Positions 26,309 to 35,584 of a DNA stretch of 64,000 nucleotides are shown here, piece by piece. The notes below the pieces were generated by a model, which made no database searches, was not told the DNA's origin, and saw only the letters and a program-made list of their open reading frames with translations. The DNA is from Desulfonatronovibrio magnus (lineage in GTDB: Bacteria; Desulfobacterota; Desulfovibrionia; Desulfovibrionales; Desulfonatronovibrionaceae): contig NZ_KN882177.1 of NCBI RefSeq assembly GCF_000934755.1, positions 1 to 64,000 on the forward strand, read 5' to 3'. Numbering within the stretch: position 1 is the first letter of the stretch; the number at the start of each line of letters is the position of its first letter. The position numbers and the translations under genes are program-made.

Positions 26309-26857
26309 TCACGAGATTTTCAGTTCTTTCTGGAAACGTTCAAACTCACTATAAATGCAGCCACAATAGTTTTGCATATATATCCCCATTTCCCTGGCCT
26401 GGGAACGGCCCTGCCGCCATCCTGATCGAAAATCCTGATAAAGAAATCCGCACTTAGACGAGTTCAGGGACTGCCCAAGGCTTTCCAGGAGAGAGTGCTT
26501 CTGATGTTTGCTGAAGAGCAGGGACGTGCTGAAGTAGTCAAAGCCGCCTTTGCAGGCAATGTTGCGAGTGCGCTCCATCCGTCGCTGATAGCAAAGCAGG
26601 CAGCGCTGCTCTTCACGATAGACAGTTGTGCGCAGATAATCAGTGGGATTATATTCTTTGTCCAGCCTGATCAGCCTGACCTGTTCAGCTTCTGTTACTG
26701 TTTCAGCAGCTTCTGCACGCAGCAGATACTCCTTCAACGGGTGAATATTAGGATTGAAAAAAAGTGCTGTTACTTCATATCCCTGACTTTTCAGTTTGCG
26801 GAGAGGATAGATTGCGCAGGGCCCGCAGCAGATATGAAGCAGAACATGCGCGGGCAT
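26309..26857 (-). CDS. queH: Epoxyqueuosine reductase QueH
   Basis: 182 residues of the DUF208/QueH family, which performs the last step of queuosine synthesis in tRNA. Visible ligands and signatures: HICCGPCAIYPL at the N-terminus (C10, C11, C14), RCLLCYQRRMERT, STSLLFSKHQ and QNYCGCIYSE near the C-terminus. These cysteines bind a [4Fe-4S] cluster and an adjacent iron in the studied enzyme. It starts two bases after the stop of the ribonuclease gene, so the two form an RNA-processing operon. Confidence 0.93.
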   Translation of the reverse strand: MPAHVLLHICCGPCAIYPLRKLKSQGYEVTALFFNPNIHPLKEYLLRAEAAETVTEAEQVRLIRLDKEYNPTDYLRTTVYREEQRCLLCYQRRMERTRNIACKGGFDYFSTSLLFSKHQKHSLLESLGQSLNSSKCGFLYQDFRSGWRQGRSQAREMGIYMQNYCGCIYSEFERFQKELKIS

Positions 26858-26859
26858 TG

Positions 26860-28323
26860 TTATTTCACTCTGGGGTTGATAGTTACTTTATTGGCAAACT
26901 TTTCTTCCATCTTGCACAAGTTATCCCGTTTGTGATTGAGCAGGTAAAAGGCCAACTCCTGGTCCACCTGATATTCCAGTGGGGAAGGACAGTTTTTTCT
27001 GCGTAATAGTCTATAAATTTCCTTAAGAGATTGTAATGACTGCCATTCCATATTTCTGATCATCCCGGTGCCGCTGCATCCCGGACAACCGCGCATGGTG
27101 ACAGACAGAGCAGATGTGCCAAGCCTTTGCCGGACCATTTCTACCAGCCCGAATCTTGACATCTTGTTCATATCAGTTCTGGCCTTATCTGTTTTAAGAG
27201 CGGCCTTGAGAGCTTTTTCCACTTCGTTGATATGTTTCTTGTCCTTCATTTCAATGAAGTCAATGACTACCTGGCCACCTACGTCTCTGAGCATCAATTG
27301 ATGGGGGATTTTTTGAGCAGCCTCAAGATTGGTCTTGAAGGCCATCTCCTTGAAGTCTTTTTCGCCACCGATTTTGCCTGAGTTGATATCTACGGCCATG
27401 AGTGCTTCTGCCTGATCAAAGACCAATTGCCCACCACTGGGCAGGTCAACTTCTCTGGAAAAAATCTGGGTAATCTGTTTTTCCAAGCTGAAGCGCTCCA
27501 GGAGGTTACGTTCAGGTTCATTATGAATTTTAACCATTTTTTTGCGCCTTGGAAAAACCAGGGCTGCAAATTCCTGTACCTGCTGCGCGGTCTGTTCATG
27601 GTCCACCCAAACTTCTGAAACATCTTCTGTAAGATAGTCTCTAATTGCTCTGAAGGCCAGATCCTTTTCTTCATATATAAGGCCAGGGGCTTTTTCGCCC
27701 ATACCCTTTTTACGGACCTCTTTCCACAAGCGCTTGAGAAACTGCAGATCTCTGGACAGGCAGGTTTTATTTCTGCCCTCGCTGACAGTGCGTACAATTA
27801 CGCCAAGTCCTTCATCCAATTTGAGTTCATCAACTATGGTCTTAAGGCGGAGTCTTTCCTTTTCATCTTCAATTTTACGGGAGATTCCCAGTTGTTCTCT
27901 TCCTGGGGTGAGCACGAAATATCTGCCAGGAAAAGACAGGTATGTGGTAAGAAAAGCACCTTTGGTACCAGTGGGCTCTTTGACCACCTGCACCAGGAGT
28001 TCCTGTCCAGGCTTGAGGACTCTTTGCAGGGGCGGGTACTTATTGCCCTTGATGGGTTTGATATCTGACTTGTAGTATTCCGGATGGATTTCATCCACCT
28101 GTAAAAATCCATTGCGCGCAGCCCCGTAATTGATAAAAGCGGCCTGAAGGGCCTGGTCAATGTTGTGAATTCTGGCCTTGTAAATATTGCCTTTTGTTTT
28201 GGACTGGTTAAGCATTTCAACATAATATTCCTGGATCATCCCATCAAGGGATAGAACAAGCTCAATTTGTTCGCCGGGAAGTACGCTGATAAACATTTTT
28301 CTTTTTCTGGTTTTAGCTGGCAT
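26860..28323 (-). CDS. rng: Ribonuclease G/E family endoribonuclease
   Basis: 487 residues, close to RNase G in length and lacking the long RNase E scaffold tail. An S1-like domain at about 40-125 (GNIYKARIHNIDQALQAAF, GAARNGFLQVDEI) is followed by the 5'-sensor region. The catalytic domain holds metal-binding aspartates in ALMAVDINSGK and VVIDFIEMKD, and the zinc-link CPGCSGTG. It processes rRNA and mRNA 5' ends. GAGGAAAGA precedes the ATG. Confidence 0.93.
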   Translation of the reverse strand: MPAKTRKRKMFISVLPGEQIELVLSLDGMIQEYYVEMLNQSKTKGNIYKARIHNIDQALQAAFINYGAARNGFLQVDEIHPEYYKSDIKPIKGNKYPPLQRVLKPGQELLVQVVKEPTGTKGAFLTTYLSFPGRYFVLTPGREQLGISRKIEDEKERLRLKTIVDELKLDEGLGVIVRTVSEGRNKTCLSRDLQFLKRLWKEVRKKGMGEKAPGLIYEEKDLAFRAIRDYLTEDVSEVWVDHEQTAQQVQEFAALVFPRRKKMVKIHNEPERNLLERFSLEKQITQIFSREVDLPSGGQLVFDQAEALMAVDINSGKIGGEKDFKEMAFKTNLEAAQKIPHQLMLRDVGGQVVIDFIEMKDKKHINEVEKALKAALKTDKARTDMNKMSRFGLVEMVRQRLGTSALSVTMRGCPGCSGTGMIRNMEWQSLQSLKEIYRLLRRKNCPSPLEYQVDQELAFYLLNHKRDNLCKMEEKFANKVTINPRVK

Positions 28324-28374
28324 TCTTTCCTCTGATATATGTAACTTGAAAGTTTAAAGTTTCTTGATTTTTAT

Positions 28375-28580
28375 TTCTAATTGTAAGCTCCTTACCCGGG
28401 CGGCCCGGGATCGAACCTGTGAGTAACTGCCTCTAAAGTGGAGCCTGCATCATGCAGGCTATTTAATGCCAGGCGGCTGGAAGCCGCCTCCACATTGAAG
28501 AACAGTCCCATATCTGAAAATTGGAACAGTCCCTGCGAGGTACTATAAAAAAGATTGATGCTGAGTTGGTTTCTATTACT
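28375..28580 (+). repeat. Mosaic interspersed repeat block 2
   Basis: Connector at 28381-28428 (TTGTAAGCTCC, CCCGGGCGGCCCGGG, GATCGAACCTGTGAGTAACT), then a shortened module B at 28424-28566 with hairpins GCCTGCATCATGCAGGC and GGCGGCTGGAAGCCGCC and a decayed GGAACAGTCCC. The block stops within module B, just before the radical SAM gene end. Confidence 0.8.
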
Positions 28581-28586
28581 ATTTTG

Positions 28587-29522
28587 TCAAACTGTCACAT
28601 AAAAATTCGGACCGGCTGATGCACCTGTCAGTAACTTAATTTTTCCAGACTTGATCATTTCATCAATGACCGGCTGAGCCTGCTCTCTGGATAACCCTAA
28701 GGCCAGGGCAAGCTGCTCTGTCGTCTGTGGCCTTCTTTGCAAAGAAGCTAAAATGGTCTGACTGGCAGTAGTTATATTTGTCTGAAATTCAGACCGCCCA
28801 TGTGCCCCCCCGGTATGTTGCGGATGCAGTTTCTGCTGCCATTGTTTCAAAAAAGCAGGGTCTGGCAGTTTGGATCTTAGATAAGCTCCGGGTCTGGTCA
28901 TGGTTGTTACATCCACCCTGTCCGGCCTGAGTTCCTGGAGAAATTCTCTGATGAGGTTCTGATTTTCAAGAGAATCGTTAAACCCCGGCAGGATAAGTAC
29001 CTCAAGAAAAAATTTTCCTTTGAATTCTCGGCTAAACTGTAAAAGGCCCTGTTTAATGCCGTGCAGCGAAACTTCAGAATGAGGGCGGTTTATGCGTTGA
29101 AATTCTTCCTCTACAAGGCTGTCAAGGGATGGCAAAACAATATCTGCCCCACTTAGTTCACTTCTTACACTGCTGTTGCCTAAAAGTGAAGAGTTGGTAA
29201 GAACAGCAATTGGAATCTCTGGGCACAGGATCTTTATGGACTTAATGATCTTGCCCAGTTCAGAGTTAAGGCACGGCTCTCCTTCACCGCCAAGGGTCAC
29301 GCAGTCAGGAAGAACAGAATGTAGTTCAAGCCATCTGCTCAACTCCTGGATAATCAGATCAGAGCTGACCAATGGTGCTCTGCTGGTGGTCAGGGTTCTG
29401 GTCTTACCGGATTCGCAGTACAGACAGTCAAAGCTGCATATCTTGTCACACACAAGATCAATGCCAAGTGAATTGCCGAGTCTTGATGATCTTACTGGTC
29501 CGAATATTGTTTTGAAATTCAT
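28587..29522 (-). CDS. Radical SAM protein with C-terminal winged helix
   Basis: 311 residues of the COG0731-like radical SAM group. The cluster motif is CSFDCLYC (preceded by IDLVCDKI), then DCVTLGGEGEPCLNSEL, IAVLTNSSLL, and LEVLILPGFND. The last 75 residues form a helix-turn-helix (TTEQLALALGLSREQAQPV). Related proteins include Fe-S oxidoreductases near wyosine-type enzymes, but no substrate can be assigned. The ATG at 29522 has only a poor ribosome site, and a heptamer repeat starts 43 bases upstream. Confidence 0.8.
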   Translation of the reverse strand: MNFKTIFGPVRSSRLGNSLGIDLVCDKICSFDCLYCESGKTRTLTTSRAPLVSSDLIIQELSRWLELHSVLPDCVTLGGEGEPCLNSELGKIIKSIKILCPEIPIAVLTNSSLLGNSSVRSELSGADIVLPSLDSLVEEEFQRINRPHSEVSLHGIKQGLLQFSREFKGKFFLEVLILPGFNDSLENQNLIREFLQELRPDRVDVTTMTRPGAYLRSKLPDPAFLKQWQQKLHPQHTGGAHGRSEFQTNITTASQTILASLQRRPQTTEQLALALGLSREQAQPVIDEMIKSGKIKLLTGASAGPNFYVTV

Positions 29523-29564
29523 TTATTGTTTTGAGTGTTGAGTGTTGATATTTATTGGTTAATT

Positions 29565-29634
29565 GTTATCAGTTATCAGTTATCAGTTATCAGTTATCAG
29601 TTATCAGTTAATAGTTAATAGTTAATAGTTAATA
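29565..29634 (+). repeat. Heptanucleotide repeat: (GTTATCA)6 then (GTTAATA)4
   Basis: Six perfect GTTATCA units (29565-29606) are followed by four perfect GTTAATA units (29607-29634), ten units and 70 bases in all, in the gap upstream of the radical SAM gene. The period is seven, as in the other tandem repeats in the window, though the unit sequence differs. Confidence 0.95.
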
Positions 29635-29636
29635 GT

Positions 29637-30604
29637 TGTTAGCTCCTCACCTGGGCGGACCGGGATCGAACCTGTGGGTAACTAAAAATCAGCCTCAATG
29701 TGTTAGAGATTGCCGCGCTCGAAGACTCGCTCGCAATGACAGCTGAGCTGTCAGGGATGTAGTTGCTGAAAACCTGTCACCCACGAGGGATCCTAAGCGA
29801 CCGAAGCAATCTGTATGGTAAAACAATAATGCTCTGAATTTATTGCTAATTTGGTTTTAGTTACTTAGAAGCCCTAATGATTCCTTAGTATTCTGTTTTG
29901 TTTCAGCACCATGCACTCAAATAACTGATAACTTTTAACTCTTAAGATATGACTCTTTACGGGAAATTAAAAAACCTTTAACCTTATCTTTGCCTGTGAG
30001 AGCATTGTTCCTGATATATATCCGCTTGCAGGGGTGGTTCGCTGAACGGACAAGCCGAATCTGTGAGTAACTGCCTTGATAAGTGGAGCCTGCATCCTGC
30101 AGGCTATTGAAGCACAGGCGGTTAGAAGCCGTCTCAACATTTGAGAACAGTCACATATTTGATGACACGTGAGCTGTCAAAGTTCCTCCCCCGGGCGGCC
30201 CGGGACCGAACCTGCGAGTAACTTATACCCCTCGTTCCCAGGCTCCAGCCTGGGGACGGTTAGTTCTTGCGGCTCCAGCCGCTTCTTCAAAATGTGGCTG
30301 GAGCCACAAAAAAAGAGTTATTCCCAGGCTGGAGCCTGGGAACAAGAAAAATAGCCTTAGCGCGAGATTGCTTCGCTTCGCTCGCAACAAGGATTGCCGC
30401 GCACGCCCCAGTTGAATGGCTGCGCCTACACTGCGTGTATTCAACGAGGTAAAAAGAATCGCTCGCAATGACACCTGAGCTGTCAGGTAGGTAGTTGCTG
30501 AAAACCTGTCACCCACGAGGGAGCCTAAGCGACCCAAGCAATCTGTATGGCAAAATCATAATGTGTAGAATTTATCGCTAATACATATATTTTTATAGTT
30601 ACTT
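29637..30604 (+). repeat. Mosaic interspersed repeat block 3
   Basis: Gene-free block of about 970 bp. Connectors at 29637-29683, 30030-30072 (degenerate) and 30179-30223. Module A copies at 29684-29876 and 30340-30604, the latter with an extra stretch around 30403-30455. A decayed module B at 30073-30170. Module C at 30228-30345 with four nested GGCTCCAGCC/GGCTGGAGCC palindromes. Between 29880 and 30020 nothing is recognised. The block ends in AGTTACTT 18 bases before the trmI start. Confidence 0.85.
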
Positions 30605-30621
30605 ACAGGAGAAATATCATC

Positions 30622-31449
30622 ATGATTAATCCAGGCCAGCTGGTAATGCTGGTCAGCCACAAGGGCAAGCGTTTTTTCAGGCTGTTAGACCCGGAAGAAA
30701 CACTTAACACCAATGACGGTCAGCTTCAAATGCAAAGTGTCATGGAAGCTGGTTTTGGAGGAGCTGTTGAAACTCATCTTGGCAGAACGTATAGTGTGTT
30801 CAAGCCCACATTGTATGACCTGATAAAATCAGTCAAGCGCAGAACTCAGATAATTTATCCCAAGGATATTGGCTATATTATTGTAAAGCTCGGTGTAGGC
30901 CCCGGAGTCAGGGTAATAGAATCGGGTTCAGGATCAGGGGCCATGACTACTGCTCTGGCCTGGTTTGTGGGAGATACTGGCAAGGTATACTCTTATGAAA
31001 GGCGCGAGGAGTTTTCCAGGCTGTGTCAGGAAAACCTGAACCGCAACGGACTTGGACACAGGGTGGAAAGCATTAACAGGGATATAAGCCATGGTTTTGA
31101 TCAACGCAATGTTGATGCTGTTTTTCTTGATGTACGCACTCCATGGGATTATCTTTGCCATGTTCCTGAAGTTCTTCTGCCAGGGGGCCCCATAGGATTT
31201 CTGCTTCCTACGGCCAACCAGGTCAGCATATTGTTAAGCGCCCTGGAGGCAGGACCGTTTACTTCCATCGAAGTGCTGGAGTTGCTTAACAGAAGATATA
31301 AACCAGTACCTGAGAGGCTGAGACCGGATGATCGAATGGTTGCCCACACAGGTTATCTGATTTTTGCAAGGTTGAAGACCAAAGCGCTCCAGCCGCCTGA
31401 AGATGATGAGTCTGGATATGACATTGAAGGAGATGAATGTGAGTGCTGA
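30622..31449 (+). CDS. trmI: tRNA (adenine-N1)-methyltransferase TrmI
   Basis: 275 residues; makes m1A58 in the tRNA T loop. The N-terminal beta domain starts INPGQLVMLV. The Rossmann SAM site is VIESGSGSGAMTTALA, with the acidic ribose-binding E in YSYERREEF, and the catalytic-site motif is AVFLDVRTPWDYL. It ends in an acidic tail DEDDESGYDIEGDE-like stretch with two cysteines. ACAGGAG before the ATG lies right at the edge of the repeat block. The yggS start overlaps its end, so both are co-translated. Confidence 0.92.
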   Translation: MINPGQLVMLVSHKGKRFFRLLDPEETLNTNDGQLQMQSVMEAGFGGAVETHLGRTYSVFKPTLYDLIKSVKRRTQIIYPKDIGYIIVKLGVGPGVRVIESGSGSGAMTTALAWFVGDTGKVYSYERREEFSRLCQENLNRNGLGHRVESINRDISHGFDQRNVDAVFLDVRTPWDYLCHVPEVLLPGGPIGFLLPTANQVSILLSALEAGPFTSIEVLELLNRRYKPVPERLRPDDRMVAHTGYLIFARLKTKALQPPEDDESGYDIEGDECEC

Positions 31450-32164
31450 GGACAAGAGATTAGAATCTCTCAAGGCAGTGCTGCGCGCCAACCTGGATAT
31501 TGTTAGGGAGCGGGTTGACAAAGCGTTAGAGAAGTCCAATGATCCAGGTAGAAAGGTGACTATAGTTGCTGTTTCTAAAAGGCAGTCTGTAGAAAAGATC
31601 AGGATTTTGTCAGAAGTTGGTCACATGGACTTTGGAGAGAGTTATGTTCAGGAAGCTGAGGAGAAAATGCACAACCTCAAGGACCTTAAGCTGCGCATGC
31701 ATTTTATTGGAGCCTTGCAAACCAACAAGGCCAGGTTTGTGGCAGGAAAATATACTCTTGTACATTCGGTAGGCTCTGTTAAACTGGCAAGATATTTGCA
31801 TAAAAAGGCCCAGGGCTTGGAAAAAGTTCAACCAGTGCTGATACAGGTCAATCTGGCCGGAGAAGAACAAAAGGCTGGAGTTACCCTGCAGGGATTGACC
31901 GATTTAGCCACTGAAATATGCAACCTGAGAAGCTTGAGGCTGCAGGGTTTGATGATCATGCCTCCTTTTTCTGACGATCCTGAAAAGTCCCGGCCATATT
32001 TTGCCGGTCTCAGAAGGTGCAGAAATCAGTTAGAAAAAGACCTTGGACTGGTGCTTCCGGATCTTTCTATGGGCATGTCTAATGATTATGCTGTAGCTGT
32101 AGAAGAAGGTGCAAACCTTGTCAGGGTGGGAACAACTCTTTTTGGTCCACGGACAGCTATATAA
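31439..32164 (+). CDS. yggS: YggS-family pyridoxal phosphate homeostasis protein
   Basis: About 241 residues, alanine-racemase-like single-domain TIM barrel that binds PLP at the lysine in TIVAVSKRQSVE. Other signatures: DFGESYVQEA, MHFIGALQTNKA, VNLAGEEQKAGV, LMIMPPFSDD, LSMGMSNDY and VRVGTTLFG. The GTG at 31439 has the best spacing (6 bases) from GAAGGAG at 31426-31432; an ATG at 31433 touches that site. It overlaps trmI by 11 bp. Confidence 0.92.
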   Translation: MSAEDKRLESLKAVLRANLDIVRERVDKALEKSNDPGRKVTIVAVSKRQSVEKIRILSEVGHMDFGESYVQEAEEKMHNLKDLKLRMHFIGALQTNKARFVAGKYTLVHSVGSVKLARYLHKKAQGLEKVQPVLIQVNLAGEEQKAGVTLQGLTDLATEICNLRSLRLQGLMIMPPFSDDPEKSRPYFAGLRRCRNQLEKDLGLVLPDLSMGMSNDYAVAVEEGANLVRVGTTLFGPRTAI

Positions 32165-32180
32165 GGACTGACTGCGAGAT

Positions 32181-32208
32181 TAAATAAATCTGATATAAAT
32201 GCCGATTA
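32181..32208 (+). promoter_or_regulatory. Candidate sigma-28 (FliA) promoter for the motA block
   Basis: TAAA at 32181 and GCCGATTA at 32201 resemble the TAAA-N15-GCCGATAA consensus, with a spacer of 16 rather than 15. It lies 66 bases before motA. The -10 element differs from consensus at one position. Confidence 0.45.
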
Positions 32209-32273
32209 AAAACAATGTATCTGTGTCTTATTTTAAACGCAAAACTGATACTTCAGATTGCAGGATGTAAATA

Positions 32274-33035
32274 ATGGATCTGGCAACAATTCTTGGACTG
32301 GTTATCGCTTTTGGTCTGGTAAGTTCCGCTATACTTCTTGGCGGAAGCCCCATGATTTTTATCAATATTCCGGCAGCACTAATTGTTATCGGCGGCACCA
32401 TTGGGGCAACCATGATAAACTATCCACTCGGGCATGTTCTCGGCGTAGTGGGTGTTATCAAGCATACTTTTATGACCAAGGTTGAAAGTCCTGCAAAAAT
32501 CATTGAACAGTTCATGGATTTTGCCAATAAGGCCAGAAGGGAAGGTATTCTGTCCTTAGAGCCCATGCTTAAGAATATCGATGATCAATACTTGAAAAAG
32601 GGGTTGCAGCTTACAGTGGATGGTCTGGAGCCGCAAACTATTCAGGAGATCATGGAAACAGAAATATCGTACCTTGAAGAAAGACATGAAACAGGGGCGG
32701 AAATCCTGGCTATAATGGGCTCTTTTGCACCTGCCATGGGAATGATAGGTACAGTAATCGGGCTTGTTCAAATGCTTCAGGCCCTTGATGATCCCAGTGC
32801 CATTGGACCGGCCATGGCTGTCGCACTTATTACAACTTTTTATGGCGCCCTGCTGGCCAACCTGGTTTTCAACCCTATGTCAGGCAAGCTCAAAACGCGC
32901 AGTAAGGAAGAAATACTGGGCAAGGAAATGATGCTGGAAGGAATTCTCTGCATATCCAAAGGCGAAAATCCCAGGATTATTGAGGAAAAATTAAACAGTT
33001 ATCTGCCTCCCAAGGTCAGGAGGGCAACAGATTGA
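32274..33035 (+). CDS. motA: Flagellar stator protein MotA/PomA type
   Basis: 253 residues with four membrane helices. The N-terminus MDLATILGLVIAFGLV and the loops are closer to the sodium-type PomA than to E. coli MotA. Conserved segments: ERHETGAEILAIMGSFAPAM, GMIGTVIGLVQML, DDPSAIGPAMAVALITTFYG. A sodium-driven motor is an inference from this resemblance. GCAGGATG precedes the ATG. It forms the stator with one or both MotB-like proteins encoded next. Confidence 0.9.
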   Translation: MDLATILGLVIAFGLVSSAILLGGSPMIFINIPAALIVIGGTIGATMINYPLGHVLGVVGVIKHTFMTKVESPAKIIEQFMDFANKARREGILSLEPMLKNIDDQYLKKGLQLTVDGLEPQTIQEIMETEISYLEERHETGAEILAIMGSFAPAMGMIGTVIGLVQMLQALDDPSAIGPAMAVALITTFYGALLANLVFNPMSGKLKTRSKEEILGKEMMLEGILCISKGENPRIIEEKLNSYLPPKVRRATD

Positions 33036-33036
33036 T

Positions 33037-33870
33037 ATGGCACGCAAGGAAAAAAAGGAAAAACAGTCAGGCGGATTAGCACCGTGGCTGGTCACCTTGA
33101 CCGATATAATGACCCTGCTTTTGACTTTTTTCGTACTCATCATCACTTTTGCATCCTTTCTGGACCCGAGGCGAGTCAAGCTGGTCATGGGGTCCATTAC
33201 AGGAACCTTTGGAATAGGTACGGGCAAACAGGATGTTTTGAGTCAGGTAGAAGGAGACTGGGTGGTGGAAGAAGGTCCCATGCCCGATGATCGTGAACTT
33301 CAGCAGATCAAGCCTCTTTTGTGGGATGATAAAAACGATGATTTGAACTTCATTGAAAACAGGTTTGTCCAGATCTTTTCAATTAACACAGACATCCTTT
33401 ATGAACCCGGGCAGACAGTTTTGACTCAGGCAGGAGAGGAATTGTTAGACAGGGTAATTCCAGTCCTGAACGATCTGACCTATCCGGTTCTGCTTGCCGG
33501 TCACACTTCGCCGGTGCGGGATGAACTTGGTAACGGCAGGCAGGAAAGAAGGGCACAGGATGAGGTCAACCCTTCCTGGGATCTTTCTTTACATCGTGTT
33601 CTCAATGTTTACCGATACCTGATTGAAAATAATGTTGATCCGGATATTATGAGGCTTGAAGCCTTTGGTGAATATGCACCGCGGTACAGTAACAGAACTC
33701 AGGATGGACGACGCAATAACCGCAGAGTGGAGATTATTCTGGACAAAAGAAATCCTGAATGGACCCATGCCAGAGTAGATGAAGCTGCAACCCGTGATCC
33801 GGATGACGATGGACGCTTTATTTACAGAGATTTTATTTTTGATGTAGGTCCTACAGAGCGAAGACAATAA
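33037..33870 (+). CDS. motB: MotB/PomB-like stator protein, first copy
   Basis: 277 residues. A single transmembrane helix near residues 17-41 contains the ion-binding aspartate D23 (LTDIMTLLLTFFVLI). An OmpA-like peptidoglycan-binding domain occupies about 120-245 (LAGHTSPVRDELG, LRLEAFGEYAPRY-like segment MRLEAFGEYAP, NRRVEIIL). There is an insertion with many charged residues between its SPV and WDLSLHR segments, and a charged C-terminal tail of ~30 residues. It begins two bases after motA stops. Confidence 0.88.
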   Translation: MARKEKKEKQSGGLAPWLVTLTDIMTLLLTFFVLIITFASFLDPRRVKLVMGSITGTFGIGTGKQDVLSQVEGDWVVEEGPMPDDRELQQIKPLLWDDKNDDLNFIENRFVQIFSINTDILYEPGQTVLTQAGEELLDRVIPVLNDLTYPVLLAGHTSPVRDELGNGRQERRAQDEVNPSWDLSLHRVLNVYRYLIENNVDPDIMRLEAFGEYAPRYSNRTQDGRRNNRRVEIILDKRNPEWTHARVDEAATRDPDDDGRFIYRDFIFDVGPTERRQ

Positions 33871-33906
33871 CTGCATAAGCTATGCAGTCGGGGCGGGAGC
33901 ATTACA

Positions 33907-34629
33907 TTGGCCAGAAAAAAGAAAAAGGCAAAGCCCATTGAGGCTTTATGGATGGTCACTTTTGCAGACATGGTGACCATTCTTTTGACCTTTTTTATTC
34001 TTCTGCTTAGCATGGCTTCACTTGACCGGGATATTATCAGAGAGGTAATTACAATTTTTCAGGATGATATTGCTTTTGTTTCACCCACCTCCTCGGGAAG
34101 AGTGCCGGACAGGTTTGTAATTTTCGAAGAGCTTCTTGAAAAGCCATGGGAAATTTTAAAAAAACAGCAGAGAATCAAGGATTTACTTTTTCCAGATGAT
34201 GTGATGCCCCCTGACCTCAGCAGGAGCACTCTGGATGAAAACCTCAGGGTTCTGGTTCGACCGGAAGGGGTTGCCTTGATGCTAACAGATGAGCTCCTTT
34301 TTCCATTTGCTGAAACCTCTCTCAATCCCAGGGCGAAACATGTTCTGGACCAGATTATTCCGCTGGTCAAAGAATGGCCGGCACCAGTGAATATTGCTGG
34401 ATATACGGACAATATCCCTGGTATTCATATGGATAATTATGAATTTGGAGCACTAAGAGCCATGGCAGTGCTGGAGTATTTCCTTGCCAGCGGGGTCAAC
34501 GAGAAACGGGTTTCGGTTTCTTCTTACGGGCCGCATTTTCCAGTGGCATCAAATAATCATGCGAGAGGTCGTGCCATGAACAGAAGGGTGGAGATTCTGC
34601 TCAGAACCACTGCCAAGACTTTTTTTTGA
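33907..34629 (+). CDS. MotB/PomB-like stator protein, second copy
   Basis: 240 residues from a TTG start with GGGAG eight bases upstream. The N-terminus MARKKKKAKP is very like the first copy. The transmembrane helix has aspartate D21 (FADMVTILLTFFILLLSM). The OmpA-like domain is compact (INIAGYTDN-type segment VNIAGYTDNIPG, VSSYGPHFPV, MNRRVEILLR). The two MotB-like proteins differ widely outside these motifs, so they are not a recent duplication. One MotA may pair with both, or they may form a mixed stator. Confidence 0.85.
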   Translation: MARKKKKAKPIEALWMVTFADMVTILLTFFILLLSMASLDRDIIREVITIFQDDIAFVSPTSSGRVPDRFVIFEELLEKPWEILKKQQRIKDLLFPDDVMPPDLSRSTLDENLRVLVRPEGVALMLTDELLFPFAETSLNPRAKHVLDQIIPLVKEWPAPVNIAGYTDNIPGIHMDNYEFGALRAMAVLEYFLASGVNEKRVSVSSYGPHFPVASNNHARGRAMNRRVEILLRTTAKTFF

Positions 34630-34649
34630 CATAATAAAAACTTGAGAGT

Positions 34650-35485
34650 TAAAAGCGCCTTACATGGGTTGCCCGGGAGCCGAACCGATAAGTAACTTAC
34701 ACCCATCAAAACCTGGATTCCGGCTTTCGCCGGAATGACGATAAAGAGTAAGAACTTGCTTTAACCGTCACCCCGGTCCCGGATCGAGTCCGGGATGACG
34801 GATCCGGGGTCCAGTTTTTTTGAAGTTACTTGTAAGCTCTTCACCCGGGCGGCCCGGGACTGAACTTGTGAGTAACTTATACCCCTCGTTCCCAGGCTCC
34901 AGCCTGGGGACGTCTTGTTCTTGCGGCTCCAGCCGCTTCTTTGAAATGTGGCTTAAGCCACAAAAAAAGAGGTAATAGCCTTAACACGAGATTGCTTCGC
35001 TTCGCTCGCAACAAGGATTGCCGCGCTCGAAGACTCGCTCGCAATGACACCTGAGATGTCAGGGAAGTGGTTGCTGAAAACCTGTCACCCACAAGTGAGC
35101 CTAAGCGACCGAAGCAATCTGTAAGGTAAAACCATAATGCTCTGAATTTATTGCTAATTTGGTTTTAGTTACTTAGAAGCGCCTCACCCGGGCGGCCCGG
35201 GACCGAACCTGTGAGTAACTTTAAGAGCCTGTCACTTTTCTGAAAATTGGGACAGTCCCCGCTAGGTACTTTAAAAAAGATTGATGCTGCATTGGTTACT
35301 GGAAGAAATTTGCTTTGGTGAAAAAATCTACACAGCGAGGGACAGTCCCTGTGCCAGGCTCAAAGTTCCCATCTTTGACGGAACTTTGCTGGCAAATGTG
35401 CATGAATCATAAGCAAAAATCATAAAAATGTGAAAATTGTAACCATTTGAATTTATTAGCAAAACGATTCTAGTTACTTGTAAGA
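34650..35485 (+). repeat. Mosaic interspersed repeat block 4
   Basis: Gene-free block between the second motB-like gene and fliL. Connectors at 34652-34696 (degenerate), 34822-34878 and 35167-35221. Between the first two lies a CGGCTTTCGCCGG / GTCACCCCGGTCCCGG palindrome related to the one at 12802. Module C (34880-34970) with palindromes CCAGGCTCCAGCCTGG and GCGGCTCCAGCCGC, module A (34975-35174), then module B (35221-35480) without the two hairpins. Confidence 0.85.
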
Positions 35486-35584
35486 CAGATTGATTTGCCA
35501 AAAAAGATAATAAAAACATATAATTATAATAAATTTTTTGACTGTTTAGATAACAAATATTTTAATTTAAGGTAGGTAAATAAT

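Noticed and set aside
28381-28428. Connector as a tRNA-derived sequence
   Set aside because: The minus strand has GGTTCGATCCCGG, like a T arm, but no 5-bp T stem, anticodon arm or acceptor stem can be built, and other copies lose the T-loop consensus.
35538-35570. Sigma-70 promoter before fliL
   Set aside because: TTGACT is present but the best -10 candidates are at 14 or mismatched at 17 bases, so not listed as a feature.
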